A DNA stretch of 64,000 nucleotides from Methanobacteriota archaeon (GTDB lineage: Archaea > Halobacteriota > Methanomicrobia > Methanomicrobiales > Methanospirillaceae), in assembly GCA_029547145.1 (NCBI GenBank), contig JAKPPV010000024.1, forward strand, positions 144,639-208,638, given 5' to 3'. Every line of letters begins with the position of its first letter. Position 1 is the first letter of the stretch. Positions 52,910-61,683 of the stretch are shown here, in pieces. Both the position numbers and the translations under genes were made by a program. The notes beneath the pieces are model-generated. The model searched no databases, had not been told where the DNA came from, and worked only from the letters and a program-made list of their open reading frames with translations.

Positions 52910-54420
52910 TTGTACTCGAGGATTATACATACATCTACCCGGGTCGTTCCGAGCCTGCGCTCGACGGCGTGACCCTTCACGTTCGGCAGGGCGAGGTCAT
53001 CCTGGTCACCGGCCCCACGGGTGCCGGTAAAACGACCCTCTGCCTTGCTGCATCCGGGATCCTCCGGCACGAGTTCGGCGGCACCAGCACGGGGAAGGCA
53101 CGACTTTTGGGTCGGCCCGTCGAAGAGTTCAGGGACCTCTCCGAGATCGGCCGTCACGTCGGTGTCGTCTTCGACGATCCCGAGGCACAGCTGATCTTCA
53201 CGACCGTCGAGGAGGAGATCGCCTCCGGGCTCGAAGGTCTCGACCTGCCGCGGGACGAACTGAACGCGCGGATGGAACACGTCCTCGAACTGACGGCAAC
53301 CACAGACCTCCGGGAACGTGCACCCCACACGCTCTCCGGAGGCCAGAAGCAGCGCGTTGCGATCGCGGCAACCCTCGCCCTGGGCACGGAGATTCTAGTC
53401 CTCGACGAGCCCACCTCCGAGCTGGATGAGGAGGGGACACGGATGCTCTTCCGGATACTCCAGCGGTTGCGGTCAGAGGGGAAGACCGTGCTGCTCGTAG
53501 AGCACAAGCTCGATGCACTCTTCGATCTTGCCGACCGGATGATCTTCCTGGAGAGGGGACGAATCCTCGCTGAGGGCACACCGGATGAACTCCTTCGGGA
53601 GGACCGTATCCGGTCGGTCCTGCATACGACACCCGAGACCCCCTCGTTCTGTCGGACACCGAAGGTCTGTCTTCAGAAACCGGACGTCCCTGCATCGTCT
53701 CCCCTGATACGGATCGAAGGACTCGTCCACGATTACAGCGGTGTGACCGCCCTGAAGGGCCTTGACCTCGAGATCGAGGCGGGCTCGCTCGTCGCCGTCA
53801 TTGGCGACAACGGGTCAGGAAAGACCACGCTGATCAAGCACCTGGTGGGGCTCCTCAAACCGACGCAGGGTCGGGTGATCGTGGGTGATCACGATACGCG
53901 CGCCGAGACGATCACGTGCATGGCCCGCCACGTGGGTCTGGTCTTTCAGAACCCCGATACGATGCTCTTCGAGGAGACGGTGGAACGGGAGGTCGCGTTC
54001 GGCCCGACCAACCTCGGGATGGAGGATGTACGGGGCAGGGTCGAACAGGCACTCGCCGAGGTTGGTCTCCTCGCACACCGGGACGAGTACCCCCGTTCCC
54101 TTTCGCGGGGGGAACGCCAGCGCCTGGCGATCGCCTGCATCCTCGCGATGGCCCCCGAGGTGATCGTACTCGACGAGCCAACCACAGGGCTCGATGCAGC
54201 CGAATCGGCACGCATCATGACGCTTGTGTCCCGTCTTCGGGACGAGGGACGGACGATCGTGATGGTGACGCATAACATGCGGATCGTCGAGGACTACGCG
54301 GACCGGATCGTGCTCCTGGAGCACGGCAGACTGGTCGCCGATTCGCAGAATGGAGGAGAAGAGCTCATATGCCAGAGATTTTACAGTACGTTCCGGGAAC
54401 CAGCGTCTTCCATCGCCTGA
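52906..54420 (+). CDS. ECF transporter ATPase, two fused ABC domains
   Basis: 504 residues. First ABC domain: Walker A GPTGAGKTT, signature LSGGQKQR, Walker B ILVLDEPTSELD. Second: GDNGSGKTT, a degenerate signature LSRGERQR, and VIVLDEPTTGLD. Both EcfA subunits are thus on one chain. The frame is open for 590 bases upstream, but ATG 52906, overlapping the S-component stop, is the natural start. It overlaps the EcfT gene by 52 bases. Confidence 0.95.
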   Translation: MIVLEDYTYIYPGRSEPALDGVTLHVRQGEVILVTGPTGAGKTTLCLAASGILRHEFGGTSTGKARLLGRPVEEFRDLSEIGRHVGVVFDDPEAQLIFTTVEEEIASGLEGLDLPRDELNARMEHVLELTATTDLRERAPHTLSGGQKQRVAIAATLALGTEILVLDEPTSELDEEGTRMLFRILQRLRSEGKTVLLVEHKLDALFDLADRMIFLERGRILAEGTPDELLREDRIRSVLHTTPETPSFCRTPKVCLQKPDVPASSPLIRIEGLVHDYSGVTALKGLDLEIEAGSLVAVIGDNGSGKTTLIKHLVGLLKPTQGRVIVGDHDTRAETITCMARHVGLVFQNPDTMLFEETVEREVAFGPTNLGMEDVRGRVEQALAEVGLLAHRDEYPRSLSRGERQRLAIACILAMAPEVIVLDEPTTGLDAAESARIMTLVSRLRDEGRTIVMVTHNMRIVEDYADRIVLLEHGRLVADSQNGGEELICQRFYSTFREPASSIA

Positions 54421-55166
54421 ATCCACTCACCAAGATCCTGATGATCCTGGTGGTGGCGGTGCTTGCCGTTACGACGAGCAGTCTTTCTCTCCTGACCCTG
54501 CTTGTCGTTGTTCTCTTTATTGCGGCGGCGGTAACACATCTCTCGAGACCGCTCGTCCAGCAGATGCCGCTTTTGATCTCGCTCGTCATCTCGCTCCTGC
54601 TGCTGACCGTGCTCTCGATGCAGTCCGGCGAGACGATCGGCCATCTGGTGCCCGTCGCTATCCCGCTGGTCGGCGGGGCATTTCCGATTACGGTGGGAGC
54701 CATCGAGTTCGGGCTGTTGCTCTCCCTCCGTTTCATCGCGATGCTCTTTGCGTTCCAGCTGCTCGTCATCACGACCCAGCCCCACGACCTTGTCCACGCG
54801 CTCCAGCGCCTTCGTCTGCCCGTGGACTACGCACTGATGTTTCTGATCGCCCTCCGGTTCATCCCGAGTCTCCAGCTCGAGGGGCAGCGGATCAACGAGG
54901 CGCAGCTCGCGCGGGGATACAATCCGGGGACAGGTCTGCGGGGTGTTGTCAGGACCCTCGTTCCGATCATCGTGCCGCTCGTCTCGAACTCTCTTGCCAA
55001 GGCAAACGTGCTTGGGCTGACGATCGATCTGCGGGGGTACCGCACCCCGAGGCGCGTCTCGCTCAGGGATCGCTCCCTCAGGATGAGGGACTATTCAGCC
55101 ATCGCTCTGATACTTGTGGCATCCGCCGGATTTGTTGCTCTCCCGCTGGTGCACCTGCTCAACTGA
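54369..55166 (+). CDS. ecfT: ECF transporter transmembrane (T) component
   Basis: 265 residues with about six helices. The coupling helices carry the diagnostic Ala-Arg-Gly motifs: INEAQLARGYNPGTG, and a second in LGLTIDLRGYR (slightly varied). It links the ATPases to the S component. GGAGAAGAG lies before the ATG, inside the ATPase gene. A six-T run just after the stop may end the operon. Confidence 0.94.
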   Translation: MPEILQYVPGTSVFHRLNPLTKILMILVVAVLAVTTSSLSLLTLLVVVLFIAAAVTHLSRPLVQQMPLLISLVISLLLLTVLSMQSGETIGHLVPVAIPLVGGAFPITVGAIEFGLLLSLRFIAMLFAFQLLVITTQPHDLVHALQRLRLPVDYALMFLIALRFIPSLQLEGQRINEAQLARGYNPGTGLRGVVRTLVPIIVPLVSNSLAKANVLGLTIDLRGYRTPRRVSLRDRSLRMRDYSAIALILVASAGFVALPLVHLLN

Positions 55167-55172
55167 TCATCA

Positions 55173-55178
55173 TTTTTT
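55173..55178 (+). terminator. T-run after the ECF operon
   Basis: CATTTTTTCC, seven bases after the EcfT stop. Confidence 0.4.
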
Positions 55179-55312
55179 CCAGGAACTCAGGAGACGGGGC
55201 TGATCATCCCGGTTCGGCTCCATCCCCCTCCTGTGCCCCTCAACATAGTACCGATGGTCTCTGTGCCGGCGACGAGCGTTATACCCCGTCGGATCCCGGT
55301 CCTGTCACAGGA

Positions 55313-55555
55313 TCAGGATGCATCGGTGAGGGGGTGCGCATCGACGAAGGCGGCGATCTCGTTGAACCGATGGAGCACCTCGGGGTAGGAGGGAGAACGA
55401 AAGAGGATCAGGGGGTCGTCGCTGCCCTGGGTATATGCCGCGATCGCGTAGTGATCGATCAGTTCGCTATCCTCGGTGATCCCGATCTCCTCAATCAGGT
55501 CGAGGTTCAGCATGTCCGGGTTTCCGGTCTGAACGTTCTGATACCTCAGCCACAT
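55313..55555 (-). CDS. Small conserved-looking hypothetical protein
   Basis: 80 residues: MWLRYQNVQTGNPDMLNLDL, then IGITEDSELIDHYAIAAYTQ and LILFRSPSYPEVLHRFNEIAAF. It reads like a compact alpha/beta protein of the kind that displays YxIxAY and LxxFxSxxEAxxxL patterns. A minus-strand CCCATAAGTC about 26 bases before the ATG is a good TATA box and supports a leaderless real gene. No function is known. Confidence 0.65.
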   Translation of the reverse strand: MWLRYQNVQTGNPDMLNLDLIEEIGITEDSELIDHYAIAAYTQGSDDPLILFRSPSYPEVLHRFNEIAAFVDAHPLTDAS

Positions 55556-55804
55556 CTCCCAGATGTTGCTCCTCCTGACTTATGGGACTATGCCCGTGCC
55601 GTTCCGAACGGTCGTCGGAACGGATGAGAGGGGGTCGTGGTTATACGCTGATATAGTATAGCAATATGCGGTTTATCATTATCACTTTCGATAACACCTT
55701 TCCGGAGGGAAATCCGGGGAACACCCTCCAAACCCATAACTGGCAACAGGTCCAACGATCATGATACAGGCGAACCCGCGTGGGTATTCCCGCCTCGGAA
55801 GAAG

Positions 55805-56605
55805 ATGGAGTCGACGATCCTGTCCCCCCTGCTGGACCGCGTTCGGACGGTCAGGCCGCTTGTCCACCACATCACGAACACGGTGACCATCAATGACTGT
55901 GCGAACATCACGCTCGCGGTGGGAGCATCGCCGGTGATGGCAGAAGCCCCCGAGGAGGTCGCAGAGATGGTCTCGATGGCCGATGCACTGGTCCTGAACA
56001 TCGGAACGCTCTCGGCACAGCAGGTCGGATCCATGTTCCTGGCCGGAGAAGCGGCAAACGATCGAGATTGCCCGATCATACTCGATCCGGTCGGTGCCGG
56101 AGCGACCCGATTCCGGACCAGCACCGTGATGCAACTCCTCGATCGACTGGAGATCGCCGTCCTGAAGGGGAACGCGGGTGAGATCGGCACACTTGCCGGT
56201 GCAGATGCTGCAGTCAGGGGCGTCGATTCCGGGGGGATTGAAGGCGATCCGGGTGAGATCTGCCGGGAATTAGCCGAACGGCTCGGGGTGATCGTGGGGA
56301 TGAGCGGACCGGTCGACTATGTCTCCGACGGGACGAGGGTCGTCTCGGTGGAGAACGGAACCCCGATGATGGACCGCGTTTCGGGCACTGGATGCATGCT
56401 CTCCTCTGTGGTGGGTGCCTTTGCAGCTGTCTCGGACGATCGTTTCCTGTCAACCGTCGCTGCGATGGCCGTCTTCGGCCTGGCGGGCGAACGTGCTGCC
56501 CCGAGGGCGAAGGGTCCCGGTTCATTCCGGTTCAAGCTGATCGATGCACTTGCAACCATGGAACCTTCTGATATCATCGGGGGAGCCCGGATTCTGTCGC
56601 TATGA
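55805..56605 (+). CDS. thiM: Hydroxyethylthiazole kinase
   Basis: 266 residues of the ribokinase-like fold. It opens RVRTVRPLVHHITNTVTINDCANITLAVGASPVM, the ThiM start. It contains DPVGAGATRFR, VLKGNAGEIGTLAG and the ATP-site VSGTGCMLSSVVGAFAA with the catalytic Cys-type signature. It phosphorylates the thiazole for thiamine salvage. It overlaps thiE by four bases. No TPP riboswitch was found in the 250 bases upstream. Confidence 0.97.
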   Translation: MESTILSPLLDRVRTVRPLVHHITNTVTINDCANITLAVGASPVMAEAPEEVAEMVSMADALVLNIGTLSAQQVGSMFLAGEAANDRDCPIILDPVGAGATRFRTSTVMQLLDRLEIAVLKGNAGEIGTLAGADAAVRGVDSGGIEGDPGEICRELAERLGVIVGMSGPVDYVSDGTRVVSVENGTPMMDRVSGTGCMLSSVVGAFAAVSDDRFLSTVAAMAVFGLAGERAAPRAKGPGSFRFKLIDALATMEPSDIIGGARILSL

Positions 56606-57252
56606 CCACCGAATGGGCCCTGTACGTGGTCACCGACGAATACCTCTCGCGCGGCAGGAGCCACGTGGAAGTCGCAGAAGAGGCGATCAGGGGGGGGGCT
56701 GACGTGATCCAGCTGAGGGACAAGGAACGTTCCTCGCGAGAACTCCTCGAAATCGCGAAAGAGATTAAAAGGATTACAGCCACGACGGGGACCCGGTTCA
56801 TCGTCAACGACCGTCTCGACCTTGCTCTACTGGCGGCAGACGGAGTGCATCTCGGACAGTCCGATCTGCCGGTCGAAGCGGCTCGTCGCCTCGCGAAGCG
56901 GCCGTTCATCATCGGTGCCTCGGTTGGTTCCGTTGAGGAGGCTCTCCGCGCCGAGAGGGAGGGGGCGGACTATGTCGCCGTGAGCCCGGTCTTTACCACC
57001 GGTTCGAAGGGCGATGCCGGGCCCGGACTCGGACTCGGGATGGTCCGGAGCGTCAGGGCAGCGGTAGAGATCCCCGTCCTGGCCATCGGTGGGATCAACC
57101 AGGAGAATGCACCCGAGGTGGTCGGGGCCGGTGCAGACGGTTGTGCGGTGATCTCCAGTGTCGTCTCTGCCCCCCAGATCGCACCTGCTGCCCGGGTGCT
57201 CCGTGAGACGATCGTCCGGGCACTCATCGAACGCCGGGGGAGATCTTCGTGA
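56602..57252 (+). CDS. thiE: Thiamine phosphate synthase
   Basis: 216 residues, a TIM barrel. ADVIQLRDKERSSRELLEIA, FIVNDRLDLALLAADGVHLGQSDLP, and VAVSPVFTTGSKGDAGPGLG are the pyrophosphate and thiazole sites. It joins HMP-PP and thiazole phosphate, following ThiM directly. Complete at normal length. Confidence 0.97.
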   Translation: MTTEWALYVVTDEYLSRGRSHVEVAEEAIRGGADVIQLRDKERSSRELLEIAKEIKRITATTGTRFIVNDRLDLALLAADGVHLGQSDLPVEAARRLAKRPFIIGASVGSVEEALRAEREGADYVAVSPVFTTGSKGDAGPGLGLGMVRSVRAAVEIPVLAIGGINQENAPEVVGAGADGCAVISSVVSAPQIAPAARVLRETIVRALIERRGRSS

Positions 57253-57390
57253 ATACGACGTCTTTCCCGGGCATCTGAGCCCCTTTTTCGAGTCACCCGG
57301 ACCGGACATCGGGCAGGACGTCTTTTCCAGTACCGACCGGGTGAACGAGTGAGCGATCGATCTCGATCAGGGCCCGGCGCCACACCCTTG

Positions 57391-57418
57391 ATTTCGCAGA
57401 ATGGACATTCTGCGAAAT
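57391..57418. other. Perfect 28-bp palindrome resembling an archaeal dif recombination site
   Basis: Two inverted 11-base arms, ATTTCGCAGAA and TTCTGCGAAAT, around a 6-base centre TGGACA; the symmetry continues into the centre so that 13 bases match on each side. Arm and spacer lengths are those of Xer/dif sites. It sits between thiE and the acyltransferase gene, about 1.4 kb from a XerA-type recombinase gene. Confidence 0.65.
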
Positions 57419-57437
57419 GCTGCGGATCGTGCTCCGA

Positions 57438-58037
57438 TCACCGGTCTCGACGCTTCTGGCGGACCTGATGCGTGGAGCGCTGGTAGAGCCCCTTCGACCC
57501 TTTCGACGAGACCTTTCTCGCCGGGACACCGGCGATGGTGATCCCAGGTTCGGTGAATGAGCGGTTCACCACCGCGTTCGCCCCGATAGCGCAGTCGTCC
57601 GCGATCTCGATCGGGCCGATGATCACCGCGTTGGGGCCGATGAACGCATTGTCCCCGATCCGTGGGGCCGCGTGGGTCTCACCGGCAGCAGTGCCGATGG
57701 TGACCCCGGGATGCACCCGGCAGTTCTCGCCGATCCGAGCGGCATCGTTGACGATGAGCGTCCCGGGGTGGGCGATCGAGAGGCCCGGTCCGAAGACGTT
57801 GGGTGGGATCGAGAAACCGAGTCTGAGGGAGAGACGGCGGAACCGCCAGTACAGAAAGTAATAGATGGGCCGCCAGACGGGTGAGCGGCGGCAGTTCTTC
57901 CAGTACTCGAGCCTGCGGAGGTGACGCTCGAACCGCCAGATGTCATGAGAGAAGTACCTGGGCCACCAGGAATCGATATTCAGGGCCACCCGATCGGCTT
58001 CAAGATAGAAACGATAGTCCTCCTTCGACTCGATCAC
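57438..58037 (-). CDS. Left-handed beta-helix acyltransferase (serine acetyltransferase-like)
   Basis: 199 residues from the GTG at 58037, giving MIESKEDYRFYLEADRVALN, the start usual in polysaccharide-associated members; a minus-strand ATTATTT about 30 bases upstream supports it, though the frame is open to 58232. The C-terminal hexapeptide repeats run from FGPGLSIAHPGTLIVNDAA through RVHPGVTIGTAAG, IGDNAFIGPNAVIIG and ANAVVNRSF, ending in GVPARKV. It uses acetyl-CoA on serine or a sugar. It lies between the dif-like site and its partial copy. Confidence 0.82.
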   Translation of the reverse strand: MIESKEDYRFYLEADRVALNIDSWWPRYFSHDIWRFERHLRRLEYWKNCRRSPVWRPIYYFLYWRFRRLSLRLGFSIPPNVFGPGLSIAHPGTLIVNDAARIGENCRVHPGVTIGTAAGETHAAPRIGDNAFIGPNAVIIGPIEIADDCAIGANAVVNRSFTEPGITIAGVPARKVSSKGSKGLYQRSTHQVRQKRRDR

Positions 58038-58065
58038 GCCTACGAGGTCAGACGCCCCGGAAATA

Positions 58066-58073
58066 ATCCTTTC
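58066..58073 (-). promoter_or_regulatory. TATA-like element before the acyltransferase
   Basis: GATTATTT on the minus strand, about 30 bases before GTG 58037. Confidence 0.4.
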
Positions 58074-58774
58074 GTGGAGGCACAAGGAGGCACTGACGAA
58101 CGACAGTTCTGTGTCGACCCGGGTTGACTGTGCGCACCTCTCATCGGGACGCTGTCTTGGACTCACCCATTTCTGTATCGTGAAGGATTGGACCTTCCCG
58201 CTGTTTGGCAGATTATCATGCTTCATCATCATGCTTCAAAACGGACTGGATGCCCTGCGGACCAATCACGGAGCGGAACCGGGACCCAGGATGAACCCAT
58301 CGCGTTCGCCCGTTCAGGACTGGATCGCTGGCGAGAGGGATTTGCGCCCAATACCTCCAGGAGAGTGGAATTGGAAACGATGGGTTGACCAAGATGCAGG
58401 ATCCCTCTACCGGCACGTCACGGCAGATGGCAGGGAGCGAATGGGGTCATCTGGTATCATTCAACCGATCCAGCTGCATGGCCCAATTCCACCATCATAA
58501 ACCATATGTTGCTATACAATTATCAGCCGGGTGTGGACAGCTCTCTCCATGCAGACCAAGCCTGGTAGACCTCTTTGGACAGGAGAGCGTTCACTTCCCG
58601 TCCCCTTCCGGTTCAGGTGGGGTTACAACAGAGCGTTTGACCGGATCCTTCGAATCTCCACCCAATCCTATCTCCGCCCACCGGACCCCGGTGTCATTGT
58701 TTGTCATCAGGGTTCAAGGAAAGGAGAGCCGATCGGGAACACTCGAACGACCCTACCTGCTCATCCGGTACGAC
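58074..58774. other. Stretch without a supported gene
   Basis: About 700 bases of mixed composition between the acyltransferase and xerA promoters. Open frames on both strands have odd composition and no start signals. It could be decayed sequence. Confidence 0.35.
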
Positions 58775-58785
58775 CCTAAAAAAAT
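58775..58785 (+). promoter_or_regulatory. TATA box of the xerA gene
   Basis: CCTAAAAAAAT predicts transcription start near 58805-58810, right at the partial dif-like copy. Confidence 0.45.
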
Positions 58786-58806
58786 CTCTTGGAGAGAGGC
58801 ACCGGA

Positions 58807-58830
58807 ATTTCGGAAAAGATTCTGCGAAAT
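58807..58830. repeat. Partial copy of the dif-like site in the xerA leader
   Basis: The right half ATTCTGCGAAAT is identical over 12 bases to the palindrome at 57391-57418. The left half ATTTCGGAA matches its left arm apart from a missing CA. It lies just before the recombinase start and over the predicted transcription start. Confidence 0.6.
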
Positions 58831-58862
58831 CTAGATGGCAACGGAGAGCACAGAGGTACAGC

Positions 58863-59756
58863 GTGGAGAGCCCAACGCTCGACGAATGGGTGGATCGGTA
58901 CGTCGAGTTCATGCGTATGCGCCACTACTCGGACAGCACCGTAAAGACGTATCGAAGAACCCTTCGTGCTCTTGTTCGTGGACTGATGGCTCGGAACGAC
59001 ACTGGACTCGCACCAACCCCAAGAACGGTGACGACGGCGCAGCTCTACGATCACCTCTCCGTGCTCTCCGCGGAACGTTCCCTCTCGCCCCGCACCCTGA
59101 ACCGCGTGATCTGCTCGTTTTCTTCTTTCTTCCGGTATCTCGTTGCGCTGGGAGTCATCGACGCGAACCCCGTCGACCGGATCGAACGGCCGAAGGTGGC
59201 GAAGAACGGAGTCCGCTGTCTCAAGCACCGCCAGGTGACCCGCTTTCTCCGGTCGATCGAGAACCCGCGCGACCATCTGATCGTCCGGCTGATCTATGCG
59301 ACCGGTGTTCGCGTCTCCGAACTCTGCGCAATACAGGTGGAGTCGATCGACCTTGAGGATGGGTTGATCCGGGTCGTCGGCAAGGGAAAGAAGGAACGAA
59401 TCGTCTTTCTTGACGATGCAACAGCGGACGAGCTCGAGGGGTTCATCGGGGACCGGGTGTCGGGTCCGCTCTTCGTCGGGTACGGGGGTCGTCCGCTCTC
59501 TACGAGGTCAGTCCAGCTCCTCTTCAAGAGGTATGCACCGGCAGGAGTTACACCGCACACCATCCGCCACTCATACGCGAGTGAACTCTACCGGCGGAGC
59601 CGGAACCTCCGCGTTGTCCAGGAGAATCTGGGTCATACCTCGATCAAGACGACCGAGGTCTATCTGCATACCGACATCGAGGAGAGACGCGAGGTCTATC
59701 GCCGCCACTTCCCCCTCGCTGCTGGCGATGGGGACTCCGGATCCAGTCCTGGGTGA
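58863..59756 (+). CDS. xerA: XerA-type tyrosine recombinase
   Basis: 297 residues from GTG 58863, behind an AGAGGT ribosome site; the frame is open to 58701. N-terminal SAM-like DNA-binding domain (LDEWVDRYVEFMRMRHYSDS) and catalytic domain with all residues: Arg150 in ATGVRVSELC, Lys in GKGKKERIV, HTIRHSYASEL (His, Arg), LGHTSIKTTEVYLH (His, nucleophile Tyr). Length fits the archaeal Xer proteins that resolve chromosome dimers at dif, not larger phage or plasmid integrases. Confidence 0.92.
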   Translation: MESPTLDEWVDRYVEFMRMRHYSDSTVKTYRRTLRALVRGLMARNDTGLAPTPRTVTTAQLYDHLSVLSAERSLSPRTLNRVICSFSSFFRYLVALGVIDANPVDRIERPKVAKNGVRCLKHRQVTRFLRSIENPRDHLIVRLIYATGVRVSELCAIQVESIDLEDGLIRVVGKGKKERIVFLDDATADELEGFIGDRVSGPLFVGYGGRPLSTRSVQLLFKRYAPAGVTPHTIRHSYASELYRRSRNLRVVQENLGHTSIKTTEVYLHTDIEERREVYRRHFPLAAGDGDSGSSPG

Positions 59757-60187
59757 CGCCCACAGGTGTAGCAGGGGGCGATGTCGAGTCCTGTACCTGG
59801 TATTCTCCTCTGCTGGATCGCCAGGGGATACGACGGAATTGTTCCGGACCCAACGTCCCGGTTGAACGTCTCCCTCCTCCGTCTCCCGGATTGCCCGGGA
59901 TCCCGACGATCAGGGCATGGCGTTTCCAGACCGTACGATTTTCAGAAAGATCGAGACACTCCCTTCTCCTTTTCATGACGGGAGCATAACATTGCCCTGG
60001 ACATACCAACTCATCCTCCCAATCGCACTTTCCGTGCATGGGGCGATTCCTAACACTACCGGATATTATGTTGCTGAACTGCCGGCGGAACCGGAATACC
60101 GGGAGGAGAGGAGATCTTACCGGTGATTCTGTCCACCGGTCTTCAACCCGCTGGACAGGCTCTGCCCAATCAAAGCAACCATCGAAA
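59757..60187. other. Stretch without a supported gene
   Basis: About 430 bases. No open frame with a convincing start or domain; no tRNA or repeat recognised. Confidence 0.35.
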
Positions 60188-60208
60188 GCGCTAAATTCCA
60201 TCTAGCGC
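60188..60208. promoter_or_regulatory. Inverted repeat spanning the TATA box of the STAS gene
   Basis: GCGCTA, nine bases, TAGCGC. The TATA-like GCTAAATTCC (60190-60199) lies inside it, about 26 bases before GTG 60220. A protein bound here would block the promoter. Confidence 0.5.
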
Positions 60209-60219
60209 CACATCCCTGA

Positions 60220-61554
60220 GTGAACCGGATGGAGATTACCGCCAGAAGAGCAGGAGGGCTGCTGGTCATCGACCTTGCCGGCAGGATGGACGGCATGGGA
60301 GCGCAGCAGGTTGCCGACGCCCTGCAGCAGAACCTGACCGATACCGATACCGCCATCATTTTTGACACAGGCGGTGTGGATTACATCAGTTCCGCCGGTC
60401 TTCGCGTCTTCCAGGAGTATATCAGGAAGATGAGTGCAAGGAACGGGGTTGTCGCGGTCTGCCGGCCACAGGAATTTGTGGAAAAGATCCTTAAAATGGG
60501 GGGATTTATTTCATCAATGGCTGTCTATGCAGACGTTGACGCTGCACTCGGTGCACTCACGCCGTCACAACCGCCCCACTCTGGCGACAGGCAGTTCTCC
60601 GGCGCTGGCTGGACGCTCTCTGCGGAACACCTTTTCAATACACCCGGCACCCTCACTGTGACCGGCAACCTGCAGCAGGTCCATGCGGGAAACGTCACCA
60701 TACGCGACGTGAAGAGCGGTGCCGGGTGTGCCAGGGGGTACTGGACCGGGATCGGAGCACCGGGAAAAGAGCTGGATGCCACGGCCCCGCTGCTCGGCGA
60801 GATGATCGGATTGAACGGGGCGGTCTTCTGGGTTCCAACCGACGGCAACCTCATACCCGATTTCTTCACCGCCGAGCACTTTGCATCCAGCGGTATGACG
60901 TGCTTTTCCCTGTTTGGCGTCGGGTTTAACGGCCCGTTCACCGACATCCTCCGGTTCCAGTCAGAGAATCCCGCGGGGCTGAGCCTGTCGGAACTATACG
61001 GCGCTGTCTTCCGGTACTTGCGGGATACGTATCCCGATTATACGGGGGTCTGCGCCCTCGTGATGAAGGCAACAATAGGAGGCCTGTGCAGCAGGGACAT
61101 GAAAACATCGCTGCTTGCTGCCTGCGACGAACAGGTAAAAAATGGCCCTGTCGGAACACTGAGGGATAGATCCATCATGATAATGCCGTTCGACCGGTCG
61201 GTTCACGACAGGATATCCGTTGTCGATGTGACACCGAAATATGCCGGCGACGTGCTGATCGGCGTTGGGTACGGGATCGATCCGGCTGTCGCGCAGCATG
61301 CATGTCCGCCAGGGATCCTCCCCTTGCTGCCCGATACGGTTCCCGGAACAGAAGGCAATGCAGTGTTCCTTAACACCAGGGGAGCTGTCTTTAAAAACGT
61401 CCCGTGGGATACTGCCAGCAGCCTCGAATCGCAGATTGACAATGCCATTTCGAACGGTGAATTCGTCGGGCTTCATAACCTCCTGAACATCACAACCGTG
61501 CGATCGGCGCTTGTCGGCATCCTGCCGATCTCCTCCATCAGGAACGAACCGTGA
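60220..61554 (+). CDS. STAS-domain protein with a large unrecognised C-terminal domain
   Basis: 444 residues from GTG 60220 (ATG at 60229 is possible). Residues about 1-108 are an anti-anti-sigma STAS domain: GGLLVIDLAGRMDGMGAQQ, and DTGGVDYISSAGLRVFQEY with the phosphorylatable Ser. After a Pro/Ser linker come about 320 residues of unrecognised cytoplasmic sequence, including GNVTIRDVKSGAGCARGYW, CALVMKATIGGLCSRDMKTS and VLIGVGYGIDP. No membrane helix. It is followed by a SpoIIE-type phosphatase, a partner-switching arrangement. Confidence 0.85.
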   Translation: MNRMEITARRAGGLLVIDLAGRMDGMGAQQVADALQQNLTDTDTAIIFDTGGVDYISSAGLRVFQEYIRKMSARNGVVAVCRPQEFVEKILKMGGFISSMAVYADVDAALGALTPSQPPHSGDRQFSGAGWTLSAEHLFNTPGTLTVTGNLQQVHAGNVTIRDVKSGAGCARGYWTGIGAPGKELDATAPLLGEMIGLNGAVFWVPTDGNLIPDFFTAEHFASSGMTCFSLFGVGFNGPFTDILRFQSENPAGLSLSELYGAVFRYLRDTYPDYTGVCALVMKATIGGLCSRDMKTSLLAACDEQVKNGPVGTLRDRSIMIMPFDRSVHDRISVVDVTPKYAGDVLIGVGYGIDPAVAQHACPPGILPLLPDTVPGTEGNAVFLNTRGAVFKNVPWDTASSLESQIDNAISNGEFVGLHNLLNITTVRSALVGILPISSIRNEP

Positions 61555-61683
61555 ACAGGAGGCAAAGAATCACACATTGACAGGATATTCTTTCCATCGT
61601 TACCCTGGTGGGAACAGGCCTTATCAAAACAACAGGCATTGCCAGTGAATGCCGGCAATATCCAACCGTAGAATAAGTCGTTG

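Noticed and set aside
55556..55804. Possible TPP riboswitch upstream of thiM
   Set aside because: The CTGAGA-type and GATAAT-type consensus elements are not present on the plus strand.
59644..60201. A 185-codon minus-strand frame after xerA
   Set aside because: It overlaps the xerA end and has no start signal or domain.
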